Shown here: piece after piece, positions 20,301-27,907 of the stretch
Numbering within the stretch: the first letter of the stretch is position 1
Layout: each line of letters opens with the position of its first letter
Assembly (NCBI RefSeq): GCF_023072615.1
Contig: NZ_JAKNRW010000014.1
Location: 51,818 to 115,817 of the forward strand
Direction: 5' to 3'
DNA length: 64,000 bases
Source: Pseudomonas violetae
GTDB lineage: Bacteria > Pseudomonadota > Gammaproteobacteria > Pseudomonadales > Pseudomonadaceae
Position numbers and translations under genes: made by a program
Notes under the pieces: generated by a model
Told to the model about the DNA's origin: nothing
The model's database searches: none
The model's input: only the letters and a program-made list of their open reading frames with translations

Positions 20301-21487
20301 GTGAACAGCTCGTAAATGATGACACCGGCCGAGAAGATGTCCGACGCGCTCGACGCGGCACCCGGTTCGCGGAATGCCTCTGGCGCGACATAGGCCTTTT
20401 CAACCAAATCAACGATGTCCGCAGCAATGGTCAGGCTGCGGTTCTCACTAGGTTTCGCAAAGTCGAAGTCTGTGATACGAGTGGTGCCGTCTTGACCGAT
20501 CAGGATCGCACTGGGAGTAAGGTTGCGATGCAACACACCATGTTGATGAGCATGTGCAAGGGCTGCCAGTAGATCTTTAGCAACACGCCATTTCTGGTCT
20601 ATGGTCAGCGCCAACTGTGGCCGCGCCATATGCAAGGTCAGCGCCTGGCCGGGCGCGTCGTCCAGAATCAAGATGAAGGACTTGTCATCGTCGGCGGGGA
20701 AGAAATCTCGCGCGGCAACAATGTTGGGATGTAGTGGTAATTTGGATAGCGCCCGGTAGGCGTTGGCAATGCGATTAACCTGGACCTCGCGCACGTCTTC
20801 AGGCTGGTAGGGGTCCGCTTGATACACCCGCAGACGGGCCGTGCCACCTGCAAAGGCGTTCTCTGCACGGAATTCGCTGTAGGCCAGCGCCGCGCCGAGC
20901 TTTTCCTTCACCTCCCAATGGCCAAAACGGAGAACGGCAGAGGCGGGTTTCACCACTTTCAGAGCATGTAGGATCAGCCCATGCTGCTGCAGAATGTTCT
21001 TCGAAAAACGTGCGGGTATGCGTGTAGCATCTTTGAAGTAGCGCTCGGCGTCCTTCAACTTCAGCGAACGGTCTGAATCTAGTTGGTCGCGGTCAATCAG
21101 GTGCGCATCCGGCGCAGTGAGCAGAATGGCTGCATCCACATAGATGTCGTTCAGTTCATTTCGCCCTGGGTGGGCCTGAGTTACCAGGCCCTTGACCGTA
21201 CGTGCATGCCCGCGCAGCTTGCTCAGGGGCGAAGGGTATGGTGCACGCCCCTCGGGATACCACTTGTTGCCATATACATCGATGGTGCCGCGCGTGCCCT
21301 TTACATCGATCAAGTACAGCGCATGCGGCGTCAACAGAGCAATATCGATCTCGAAGCGCTCACCCTGGCGTTCGATTTCGAAGTTGTGCAAAAGGATAAA
21401 GCTGTCTGGCAAGCGATCCCGCAGGTAAGCGATAGCGCTGCGCTCTGCATCGTTGACCGGCTGACCTACGGGGATCACTTTAGCCAT
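17336..21487 (-). CDS. mad6: MAD6: NERD / double protein kinase / P-loop ATPase
   Basis: A 1383-residue multidomain protein. Residues about 35-75 are a NERD nuclease-related domain (FEIDIALLTPHALYLIDVKG, with the D-x-K core at 61-63). A first Ser/Thr kinase-like domain follows (about 210-470); its catalytic loop is HRN at 320-322 and its DFG box reads DFD, so it is probably inactive. A second kinase (about 500-780) has a good glycine loop LGRGSFGVVYK and an HCDIKPRN catalytic loop at 620-627, but DFN in place of DFG. The C-terminal third has a Walker A GNAGDGKT at 838-845 and a cysteine cluster (CESCDLKDSC). Kinases of this kind occur in BREX type 2 (PglW), but no PglZ or PglX is present. The neighbour set identifies it as MAD6. 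Confidence 0.88.
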   Translation of the reverse strand: MAKVIPVGQPVNDAERSAIAYLRDRLPDSFILLHNFEIERQGERFEIDIALLTPHALYLIDVKGTRGTIDVYGNKWYPEGRAPYPSPLSKLRGHARTVKGLVTQAHPGRNELNDIYVDAAILLTAPDAHLIDRDQLDSDRSLKLKDAERYFKDATRIPARFSKNILQQHGLILHALKVVKPASAVLRFGHWEVKEKLGAALAYSEFRAENAFAGGTARLRVYQADPYQPEDVREVQVNRIANAYRALSKLPLHPNIVAARDFFPADDDKSFILILDDAPGQALTLHMARPQLALTIDQKWRVAKDLLAALAHAHQHGVLHRNLTPSAILIGQDGTTRITDFDFAKPSENRSLTIAADIVDLVEKAYVAPEAFREPGAASSASDIFSAGVIIYELFTGERPFSGAPTTVWDRVGEFLNKPSALRPELNDAFDAWLQSLCSFDEHKRPSAPKALAALYALLQPEALQTGGLVAASAFESPEVSDDQTDYLNLPAGYRLTRKFIIEKKLGRGSFGVVYKVIDTLGDVARTVKLIVSDRHSTLDRLKQEYRHLVHIPEHPHVVRVLDADVIPGRDIPFLVFEYVEGSDVGDMIHERLLSPEDVLELGKQVIEGLVHLHLHGFHHCDIKPRNLLWTQKGAKIIDFNVSVRADDKESRGGGSRRYLPPDFDPEVIPYNGERADRDLYAMGLTLYEALTSRYPWDTTEPPVNKPAPDPRELSGYSDLAPELVNVVLKAISPRRAERFATATDFHDALADVRHARRIKTVSLAAIATASSGQVQSSPNSNAFVSHLLTLYSQSHRSNAGTRGMDALGFSAYVDTALDRELLPAVLSGEFRLVLISGNAGDGKTAFLQRLEKEVESRGGSANRGLPNGSELALDGKRYLINYDGSQDEGNKDNNQVLLDFLSPFKGSDASTWKPKETRLIAINEGRLVDFLATHEHDFCELTALVRRAFSTGDTESGVAVVNLNLRSVVAEAEGGSILERTLQSIVQPRNWSACESCDLKDSCYALHNARSFQDEIAGPHLLERLKTLYTMAHLRGRLHITMRDLRSALSFMLIGNRDCGQIHALYLAGKHDEVARSYYFNSWMGGGQPTSDRLLTLLGELDVGKQEDPRFDRGLDFVQPDDRALFRFERRGQFDFEVLKRLFGDLPRGVGDVSVRQRAHKHREYVAMARRRHFFERRDASWEKMLPYRSAKRMVEIVRGDTSIDALTSEILHAINRGEGLHRPERLGTSLALQLRQVEHGTVRSYRLFPVEGFGLQVQDFAASARFVEHLPTGLLLKFQGQGFGAISSELLINLDVFEMLVRLNEGYRPSVEEMQGFYLCLGVFKNSLNAQPYREILLTTTGHDFYRLARHDDSRVEMRLLQRAVTGVNKEEALAKGFGEN

Positions 21488-22875
21488 CAGCCTTCCTTCC
21501 TAATCTTTGCTTCCAATTGCTCCACTGCTGCGGTTTCAAGAGCAACCCCCATATCTTGGGCGGCTACAGCTTTTCTCACCAGCGCTTCAATCTCGACGCG
21601 ATCTTGCTTAGGCAGCCATGGCACAACCAGCTCGCCTATTAGGGATGAATCTAAGCTCGGGATCGACGATCCAAAAGCAGTGCCTATTGATGCCCAATAT
21701 CCCGCCTCAGATGCCAAGACGGCCCACAAATAGGCCGCATCTGACTGTGAATGGCACCTAATCCGAACAAGATGTTCACTTCCCGCATGACCAACATTCC
21801 TGGGCAGCGGCAAGACCGCACGTCCAATGATCCCTCCCAACTGCCCACTTCTCGGCAATAAAACATCACACTCAGACAGCAATAAATTTTCCAAATTCGG
21901 AGTTAAGGATCGTGAAACAAAGTACTCAGCGCAGGGACTCAACTCGAATACGGCTGACGATGATAAAAACGGAATACCGTAAGCCGGATCGGTGACTTTA
22001 AGTCGCGATCCACGATTGGGTTCGAAAACTCGTTCGACTTGGTCTCTCAATATAACGCCATTTGTCGCCGCGAGTGCGGCACGGCCTGCTTCAACTTTTG
22101 AAGAGTGGTGAAAGGCGTCCATGCGCCTCAAGACCGCTGCAGCGTTTGTTCTGGTTGCAATCGAAGACGAAGTAACTCCCTTCCAACCAATTTTCATCTC
22201 CAATAATTGAATAGCCGCTCGACGGCTTGACGATGCAATAGCTCGTTGAACCGCTGCGGCTTCTATTTCATCAGCTACTTGTCGCTCAAATTCTCGGTCG
22301 AACCTCGGCACAGGTAAATCGGCAATGTGAACAGGCTCAATGTGTTGAATGATTGCGCCGTATGTTCCGGACACCACAAGGGGTACACCATAGTGACTAG
22401 ACAGGAACGCATATAAGTAGCCAGGTGGAATTTTTTCGGGATCCGGAACCACTCGGAGGACATCTTCAGAGCACGCCAATCCAGCCATATCTGAACGCAC
22501 ATACGCCATGCGACCGATTGTTCCGGAACGTGTAATCAAAGACCAGCCTGCCTCAACAAGCAGCTTCGGATTCCGAGCGACCTGCTTATTTGAGATCAAC
22601 GGCAATGTAGACAGATCAGCTAGGCTAATTGCCGAGCTGCCCATGTAACGCACTCCATATCTAGAGTCATTAACCCAATTTCTGCTTTCTCTACCAGAGT
22701 CGAACATGCCTAAGGTGAGATCGCAGAGTTTTTCTTTGGGGCAGCCGAGGCGCATCAATGCATCTCTTGCTTCCAGCGCTCCGGACATATATGGGTTGCA
22801 ATCCAATCGCCTCCCACCGTTATCTAGCCAGCCGGAACGGACAATGCGCGCGTTCTTGAAACTCGCAAAGGTCAT
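21487..22875 (-). CDS. mad5: MAD5: type I-like DNA specificity subunit
   Basis: A 462-residue HsdS-like protein that would give the methyltransferase its DNA target. Two half-repeats are visible: each has a target-recognition region ending in a short conserved segment (ADLPVPRFDREFERQVADEI in the first, ELVVPWLPKQDRVEIEALV in the second) followed by a spacer helix. This is the classic two-TRD lay-out for a split, asymmetric recognition site. The ATG at 22875 has aggaggtg 6-7 bases upstream and is preferred to one at 22899. It overlaps mad4 (ATGA) and mad6 (TGATG). Base composition is visibly more AT-rich than the flanking chromosome. The recognition sequence cannot be predicted. Confidence 0.88.
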   Translation of the reverse strand: MTFASFKNARIVRSGWLDNGGRRLDCNPYMSGALEARDALMRLGCPKEKLCDLTLGMFDSGRESRNWVNDSRYGVRYMGSSAISLADLSTLPLISNKQVARNPKLLVEAGWSLITRSGTIGRMAYVRSDMAGLACSEDVLRVVPDPEKIPPGYLYAFLSSHYGVPLVVSGTYGAIIQHIEPVHIADLPVPRFDREFERQVADEIEAAAVQRAIASSSRRAAIQLLEMKIGWKGVTSSSIATRTNAAAVLRRMDAFHHSSKVEAGRAALAATNGVILRDQVERVFEPNRGSRLKVTDPAYGIPFLSSSAVFELSPCAEYFVSRSLTPNLENLLLSECDVLLPRSGQLGGIIGRAVLPLPRNVGHAGSEHLVRIRCHSQSDAAYLWAVLASEAGYWASIGTAFGSSIPSLDSSLIGELVVPWLPKQDRVEIEALVRKAVAAQDMGVALETAAVEQLEAKIRKEG

Positions 22876-23528
22876 GGAGCCACCTCCTGTGGGAACCAAG
22901 CCAGAAACGCTGCATGCATTTCAGCAAATGCCGCGTCCGTGCATCCCTTAATCGAGATGTGCTCCGCCAGTTTTTGATAGATCGCCGAAGAACGCGGCTG
23001 ACGAGTTTGCCTCAAAACCCACTCAGCCGCCTCTTTTGGCCGAGGTGGTTTGGCAGCATCAAGGGGCCACCAGCCGCTATCGGCCAGGTGCTGACGCAGG
23101 GGTTTATCACCCTTATAGCGAAGCGCATCCGCTACTTGCGGTTTGTCTTGCCACAACCAGTTCTCCAACTCCGGCTCAATGGCGATCACTTTAACCGCAT
23201 CCTCACCCCAGCCACTTACCACTAAACGTGCCGTGATGTGTTCAACGATGGCAGCCTTATCTGGTGAGCCCTCCCACTCGCAATCCAGAACCACCAACGC
23301 ACGATGGTGGCTGCTTTGGTAGGGACGCAGCAACTCATGACCCTTGGTATACACACCAGGATCGTTACCACCCTCATCGACGAGAAGGTCAGCACCAATA
23401 TCGGTGTTAATCTCGAAAGGCGCGCAGCCGAGGCTCAGGTGCCAACCGTCGCGCCTAAAATAGCCACGAAAGGTGGCTGCCATGTTGCTATCGGCCACCA
23501 AGATGACACAGGGTCGTTTGTTAATCAT
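22872..23528 (-). CDS. mad4: MAD4: TOPRIM/DUF4276-like defence protein
   Basis: A 218-residue protein resembling the DUF4276/TOPRIM-like partners of OLD-type ATPases. The visible acidic motifs are LVVLDCEWEGSP and AIEPELENWLW, which fit the metal-binding Asp/Glu pattern of that fold. It directly follows an AAA ATPase of the OLD-like type, and the pair could act together on DNA or nucleotides; that is inference from family context. The ATG at 23528 overlaps the mad3 stop (ATGA) and is preferred to an in-frame ATG at 23579. Confidence 0.75.
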   Translation of the reverse strand: MINKRPCVILVADSNMAATFRGYFRRDGWHLSLGCAPFEINTDIGADLLVDEGGNDPGVYTKGHELLRPYQSSHHRALVVLDCEWEGSPDKAAIVEHITARLVVSGWGEDAVKVIAIEPELENWLWQDKPQVADALRYKGDKPLRQHLADSGWWPLDAAKPPRPKEAAEWVLRQTRQPRSSAIYQKLAEHISIKGCTDAAFAEMHAAFLAWFPQEVAP

Positions 23529-24874
23529 CCTAGGACCCCCGCTGCAAACAGGCTGCCCAGATCGATGCCACCGCGCCACTCCTGTAAACGCGGGTGATCG
23601 GTACCCGCGACCATTTCTACACTGCCTTCATTGACCAACCGAGCGCACAACAATTGATCGAGGTTTGCACTAGCGAGGACCACGGGAGAGTGTGATGACA
23701 CCCACACCTGACTGTCGTACATGGACGAGAGTGACTGTAGAACCGCCTCAATGGCGCGCGGATGGATGCCATTCTCTGGCTCTTCGGTAACGAGAATGGA
23801 CGGAGGCTTGCGGAGATAAGGCAACAGAGTCAACGTAAGAATGCGAAGCGTCCCATCTGATAAACTCGATTGAGGCACAGTGAATCCGCCCCGATAGGTC
23901 ACCCGGAAGTAGGCATGGTGATCATCCTCGCGCTCACGAACATCAATATCAACAATTTGAGGAAGAGCCGTTTGCACATGTGCAATCCAATCTGCAAATC
24001 GCTCGCTACGATAGGTCGAGTCGCTGTCAGGCGCCTTTTCGTCATTCTTAAGATCAAGAGCCAGCCATGGAATATTCCGCCCTGAGCGAATAATCGTGTT
24101 TGGCTGGCCAGGTAAACTTGCCTGCCTCATCTCCACCCAGTTTGGCTCAAGAAAAACCGCTCGCTCAGTAAGCAATCCGAAGAACCAGCGAGCAGCAGGG
24201 AACTCGGCTGCCGACTCATAAAGAACACGCGCAAGCGCAAGAACATTTCCCGGCAGATCAATTGCCTCCTGATCTCGCTGCTTTCGCCGGGGGGCTTCTG
24301 CTGAAAATAAGGCCCCGGAGCGTGAATCACGGACGAGCACTGGCAACCAGTTCTTATTGGAGTCCACATTCACGCCATGCAAAGTCACTTGACCATTGCG
24401 TTCCGGGGCAAGAACGGATGGAAACAAAAATAGATATTCGTTTCGCACCGTAATCGCACCATTTTCAGCGACTTCGAATGCTATTTCATAGCGAAGATGG
24501 GTAGGCCAACGATTTGAATCAGCAGCAAAGGCGGCTCGAGCTTTTTCACCTCGCTGTTTTGCAATCGTTGCATTGGTAACAGCATTGGCCACATCAGCAG
24601 GAAGACGTGCTTCTACTGCGAGCGAAAAGTCTTTCCCTGCGCCTGCAAATAAAAGCTCTCTTGCATTACCAGCACGAGCTGGCATGCCATTTCGCCGCTC
24701 TAAGAATGCGGAGGTGACATTCGTAGTGCGCAACAAATCTCCAAATAGCTCAGGCAAATCAAGCAAAGTAGTTTTACCAGAGCCATTCGCTCCAACCAAA
24801 ACCTGGAAGTCGCCAACTTCGATTCCGAGGCGCTCAAAACAGCGATAGCGCGTGGCTTCCAGTCGAGTGATCAT
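23525..24874 (-). CDS. mad3: MAD3: AAA (OLD/RecF-like) ATPase
   Basis: A 449-residue SMC/ABC-type ATPase. Walker A is GANGSGKT at 28-35, the signature-like region is SQSSLSDGTLRIL-type (PQSSLSDGTLRILTLTLLPY), Walker B is SILVTEEPENGIHP, and the switch histidine lies in VSSHSPVVLA. There is no long coiled coil, which is normal for the compact anti-phage AAA_21 group. Start and stop both overlap neighbours (ATGA with mad2, ATGA with mad4). Together with the small TOPRIM-like MAD4 it resembles an OLD/Gabija-like ATPase plus effector pair embedded in a methylation system. Confidence 0.88.
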   Translation of the reverse strand: MITRLEATRYRCFERLGIEVGDFQVLVGANGSGKTTLLDLPELFGDLLRTTNVTSAFLERRNGMPARAGNARELLFAGAGKDFSLAVEARLPADVANAVTNATIAKQRGEKARAAFAADSNRWPTHLRYEIAFEVAENGAITVRNEYLFLFPSVLAPERNGQVTLHGVNVDSNKNWLPVLVRDSRSGALFSAEAPRRKQRDQEAIDLPGNVLALARVLYESAAEFPAARWFFGLLTERAVFLEPNWVEMRQASLPGQPNTIIRSGRNIPWLALDLKNDEKAPDSDSTYRSERFADWIAHVQTALPQIVDIDVREREDDHHAYFRVTYRGGFTVPQSSLSDGTLRILTLTLLPYLRKPPSILVTEEPENGIHPRAIEAVLQSLSSMYDSQVWVSSHSPVVLASANLDQLLCARLVNEGSVEMVAGTDHPRLQEWRGGIDLGSLFAAGVLG

Positions 24875-26913
24875 TTGCCAGGCTCCGGGTGTATCGCGCG
24901 GAACTCAGCATACGCCTTGGCGATATCGGGTAGGTCGTCGTCGAGAATGCGCTCTTTACGATGGAGCGTGCGCACCTGTAGACCACCAGCGATTCGGACT
25001 TTCTCTTCGTGACTCACACTCACGAGGATTTCTTCGCCGTTAGGGTGACGCTTGTACAGCGTATTGCCACGACGGTCGAAACCCACCTTCTCAGCCACAG
25101 CCATAAACACCGGATAATCACTCTTCTGGCCCAGGTCTTCTGCCTGAATGACTTCCGCAGGCTTGCGCTTGAGGAACAGCAGGCTAGTGAGAATGTTGAC
25201 GTTGGCCTCGACGATGAACGATTCCACTGGCAAGTCGATGCTAGCTAACACCCAGCAATGGCGAAGAATCCAGTAGCGGATGTACTCATCACCAGGGTTA
25301 CCCAAGATGCCATCAGGCAGGACGATGCCAGCCCGGCCACCCGGCTTGAGCCATTTCACACAGCGCTCGATGAACAAAACCTCGGGCGAAACCGCTGGCT
25401 TGGTCGCACTGGTCATCACAAAGCCATCGCCTTGCCGCTCCCAACGGCGGGCCAGCTCATACTGCTCAAGAATGGTCTTTTCGGTGACGGGGATGTCCGA
25501 GCCGAACGGCGGGTTGGTCATCAGGACATCAATCGTACCGAGCGGGATGGACTCTTTCGCTGCCTGAACGCCAGGGAGATGTCCTACCGGGAACTCCAGC
25601 GAGTTCATGTGATAGAGGTGGCCCAGCGAGTTGCCTGCCATCATCACGTTCATCTGAGCAGCCCGGACCAGGAAAGGGTCAAAATCAGCACCGAATAGGT
25701 TCTTGGCTGCGTAGTTGGCCAACCGATCACGGATGGATAGGAACTCTTCAGTGTTCTCATCGCCTGCCTTGATGCGCTTCTCTTCGTGGAAGACCTTGTT
25801 CAGGTAGTTCAGAGTCTCAACCAAGAAGCCACCCGTCCCGCAGGACGAATCCAGCACACGTTCGTGCTCTTTGGGTGCGAGCATCTTGACCACAAGGCTG
25901 ATGGCACCACGCGGCGTGAAGTATTGGCCGCGATCCCCACGCAGGTTGGTACCAACGATCTCTTGATAGGCCGCGCCTTTGGCATCGACATCGGTGCGGC
26001 CAAAGTCGTAGCGAGCCAACTCCGAGACGATGAAAGCCAATGCCCGATCGGATAAGGTGATTTCTTCGTTACCCTTGAATAGGCCACCGTACTTAGTCTT
26101 CACCCTCTCAAAGAGTGGTTTGATTCGGAGACGAATGGCTTTCTGGCCTTCAGGGTCAAAAGGCTCGAATGGGCCGACATAAAACACCCTAGCTTCATTA
26201 GGCTGCTGCTCGTCATACATCTTGCAGAAGATGAGATACAGGAACTGCCAGAAGGCGGCGTCCTTGGGCATGCCCTCGTTGCCATGGATGTAGTTATGGC
26301 AACGACGGAAAGCGGTACGCAGCATCACTGGATCTGCACGGCGCATCCGGCCCATGGAGCGACCTTCAACACTGAAGGAGTCGTCTCCCAATGGCCAGTC
26401 ACCGATGGGTTTGAACTTGGTATCGAAGCGGGTGACCTCCTTCTTGAAAAAGAAGAACTCCAGTCCATTGGTCCACAGCCCGTAATCGCAGCTATCGACC
26501 TCAGCCATCACGGCCTCCAGCACCTCGAACTCTTTGCGCGCCTCTTCTGGATCACGCATGCGATACGCACCCTTAGTACCGATCTTGGGCTCTTTCTCAA
26601 CCACCACAGCACGGTAAAGGTTGTCTAAAGTGTGCGCCTGGCCCGGCTTAAAGATCGCGATGTCGAGCTTGCGATTCTTGCCCAGCACCTTGACCTTGAA
26701 GTCGGGTTCCATGTCTTCGGCCGCAATGCCGTACTCATGAATGATGGCACGCGCAATGCGCTGGCGAACCTTTTCTTTGTCGCTGTCTTTCACCGGGTTG
26801 CCGGTGATGTAATCAAAGACCTTGCCCTCTTCGAGCGCGCGCGCTGGCGCTTGGAATTCTTGATCAAGGTCGCTCATGTCATTGCTGTCCTGTGTGGAGC
26901 GCTGCTTAGGCAT
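24871..26913 (-). CDS. mad2: MAD2: type I-like N6-adenine DNA methyltransferase
   Basis: A 680-residue HsdM-like enzyme that would methylate adenine in host DNA using S-adenosylmethionine and so mark self. An N-terminal HsdR-N/DUF-like region (residues about 40-200, ending in KKEVTRFDTKFKPI) precedes the N6-MTase domain. Motif I is DSSCGTGG at 355 and the catalytic NPPF is at 467-470. The ATG at 26913 is chosen because aaggag lies 8 bases before it; the open frame extends to 27015 but without a ribosome site. It overlaps the mad1 end by 8 bases. No HsdR helicase-nuclease is present in the island, so the effector function must lie in other genes of the set. Confidence 0.92.
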   Translation of the reverse strand: MPKQRSTQDSNDMSDLDQEFQAPARALEEGKVFDYITGNPVKDSDKEKVRQRIARAIIHEYGIAAEDMEPDFKVKVLGKNRKLDIAIFKPGQAHTLDNLYRAVVVEKEPKIGTKGAYRMRDPEEARKEFEVLEAVMAEVDSCDYGLWTNGLEFFFFKKEVTRFDTKFKPIGDWPLGDDSFSVEGRSMGRMRRADPVMLRTAFRRCHNYIHGNEGMPKDAAFWQFLYLIFCKMYDEQQPNEARVFYVGPFEPFDPEGQKAIRLRIKPLFERVKTKYGGLFKGNEEITLSDRALAFIVSELARYDFGRTDVDAKGAAYQEIVGTNLRGDRGQYFTPRGAISLVVKMLAPKEHERVLDSSCGTGGFLVETLNYLNKVFHEEKRIKAGDENTEEFLSIRDRLANYAAKNLFGADFDPFLVRAAQMNVMMAGNSLGHLYHMNSLEFPVGHLPGVQAAKESIPLGTIDVLMTNPPFGSDIPVTEKTILEQYELARRWERQGDGFVMTSATKPAVSPEVLFIERCVKWLKPGGRAGIVLPDGILGNPGDEYIRYWILRHCWVLASIDLPVESFIVEANVNILTSLLFLKRKPAEVIQAEDLGQKSDYPVFMAVAEKVGFDRRGNTLYKRHPNGEEILVSVSHEEKVRIAGGLQVRTLHRKERILDDDLPDIAKAYAEFRAIHPEPGK

Positions 26914-27121
26914 TGCGCGGCTCCTTGTTGTCAAAGTCATCAGTACTCGCAGCGGCACCGCCTTCTCGCACCCAGGTGTCCACGTCTTCCTTTTTGAATT
27001 TCCAGAAGCGCCCAACCTTGTGCCCAGGCATGCCTTTAGAGGTCACCCAGGTATAGATGGTGTCTTTGGCTACACCTAGGTAATCGGCGATTTCATCGAC
27101 GGATAGCCAGCGGTCGTCCAT
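26906..27121 (-). CDS. mad1: MAD1: small helix-turn-helix DNA-binding protein
   Basis: A 71-residue protein with an excisionase/MerR-type HTH: WLSVDEIADYLGVAKDTIYTW followed by the wing VGRFWKFKKEDVDTWVREGG. It is the first gene of the operon and probably regulates it, although this fold also serves as an excisionase. A tandem decamer (27188-27207) in its upstream region is a candidate operator. Its end overlaps the methyltransferase start. Confidence 0.85.
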   Translation of the reverse strand: MDDRWLSVDEIADYLGVAKDTIYTWVTSKGMPGHKVGRFWKFKKEDVDTWVREGGAAASTDDFDNKEPRNA

Positions 27122-27187
27122 AGCGAAGCCCTAATTGCTGTATAGGTATTAGAGGGGGAGCTTACACGTAGTCAGACCTGCTTGCAT

Positions 27188-27211
27188 GGGTTAGGCAGGG
27201 TTAGGTAGGGT
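27188..27211. promoter_or_regulatory. Tandem decamer upstream of the defence operon
   Basis: gggttaggca, gggttaggta and a partial gggt lie in tandem 67 bases upstream of the mad1 start. Together with the HTH gene downstream they suggest an operator. No convincing -10/-35 pair could be fixed. Confidence 0.4.
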
Positions 27212-27595
27212 AAAACCTAGTAAGCCCGCCTTTCACCCGAACCAGAACGAAAGTGATGATCTAGATTTTGCTCTGATCCATGACGATTGCACCCGCAGCG
27301 GCGGCGATGCTGTCGCGGGTGAAAGTGGGTTGCCTCGAGTGGATCTCAAACTACCGGTCCTATTGCCTCGCCAACCCCTTCTCCAGAGTGAAGTCAGTAG
27401 GCATGGCAAAGCTTTTAACTCGTCGCACATAGCACCGAGGAGCTTGATCCGGGGTAACGGTAGCCAATCGATGCCGACGAAAGCCATGACTGTGGGACGA
27501 TGCACATTTCGGCTTAATTCACTAACCGCGCTGCGATCAGGCCGTGCATCCGAGCCAAGTCGTAGACTCGGAATCCCAAGCTAACTTAGGGAAAA
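27212..27595. other. Spacer at the right end of the island
   Basis: About 380 bases between the upstream region of the defence operon and the right arm sites. Short open frames exist on both strands, but none has a ribosome site or a recognisable product. It probably holds the mad1 promoter at its left edge and degenerate island DNA elsewhere. Confidence 0.5.
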
Positions 27596-27617
27596 GGTAT
27601 TCCAAGCGGTATTCCAC
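27596..27617. promoter_or_regulatory. Putative integrase arm-type binding sites, right end
   Basis: GGTATTCCAA at 27596 and GGTATTCCAC at 27608 repeat the left-end words with the same orientation and the same 12-base step, 53 bases inside the right attachment repeat. Confidence 0.55.
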
Positions 27618-27669
27618 CGAAAAATTGAAATCTATAAAACTAATTTAAATCAAATACCTACATCCAAGA

Positions 27670-27750
27670 TTCAAATTACCCCGGCCCACCAATTCATCAT
27701 CTAAAGACGTCCACGGACATCTTTTTTTGTGCCTGGAATCCAGTAAACAC
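27670..27750. repeat. Right attachment-site repeat (copy of ssrA tail and terminator)
   Basis: This 81-base segment matches 4309-4390 with nine differences. It contains a degenerate ssrA 3' end (ccggcccacca) and the terminator hairpin with seven T residues at 27703-27728. Because the likeness extends well past the ssrA end and an integrase remnant follows, it probably came from an older element integrated at the same site. Confidence 0.8.
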
Positions 27751-27775
27751 AAGGTTTTAGGGTCCTAGAACCTTC

Positions 27776-27900
27776 AGTTGCGCGTCAGGAGCAATGGCTC
27801 GATGCTGTGGAACTAAAACGAAGCCAAGCGAGCGCAGACGGAACATACGCTAGAGAATGTGGCCACCGCCTGGTTCGAGCTAAAAAACACTCCGTGACTT
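27776..27900 (+). pseudogene. Remnant of a second P4-type integrase
   Basis: Two blocks match the island integrase: 27776-27817 corresponds to its residues about 32-46 (LRV, SMLWN), and 27823-27897 to residues about 97-123 (EAKRAQTEHTLENVATAWFE). The intervening 50 codons are deleted and the catalytic domain is absent. It lies at the same distance and orientation from its own ssrA-tail copy as the intact gene does, so it is the leftover of a tandem island. Confidence 0.8.
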
Positions 27901-27907
27901 CCGGCAG

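Noticed and set aside
17336..21487. BREX type 2 (PglW-like kinase) as the identity of the defence system
   Set aside because: The kinase domain is reminiscent of PglW, but no PglZ, PglX, BrxC/PglY or BrxD-like gene is present, while the eight-gene set fits MADS.
21487..26913. An ordinary type I restriction-modification system
   Set aside because: HsdM- and HsdS-like genes exist, but no HsdR is found and the two are separated by two unrelated genes inside an overlapping operon.
27233..27505. 90-residue frame upstream of the defence operon
   Set aside because: It has no ribosome site and no recognisable family, and it covers the likely regulatory spacer.
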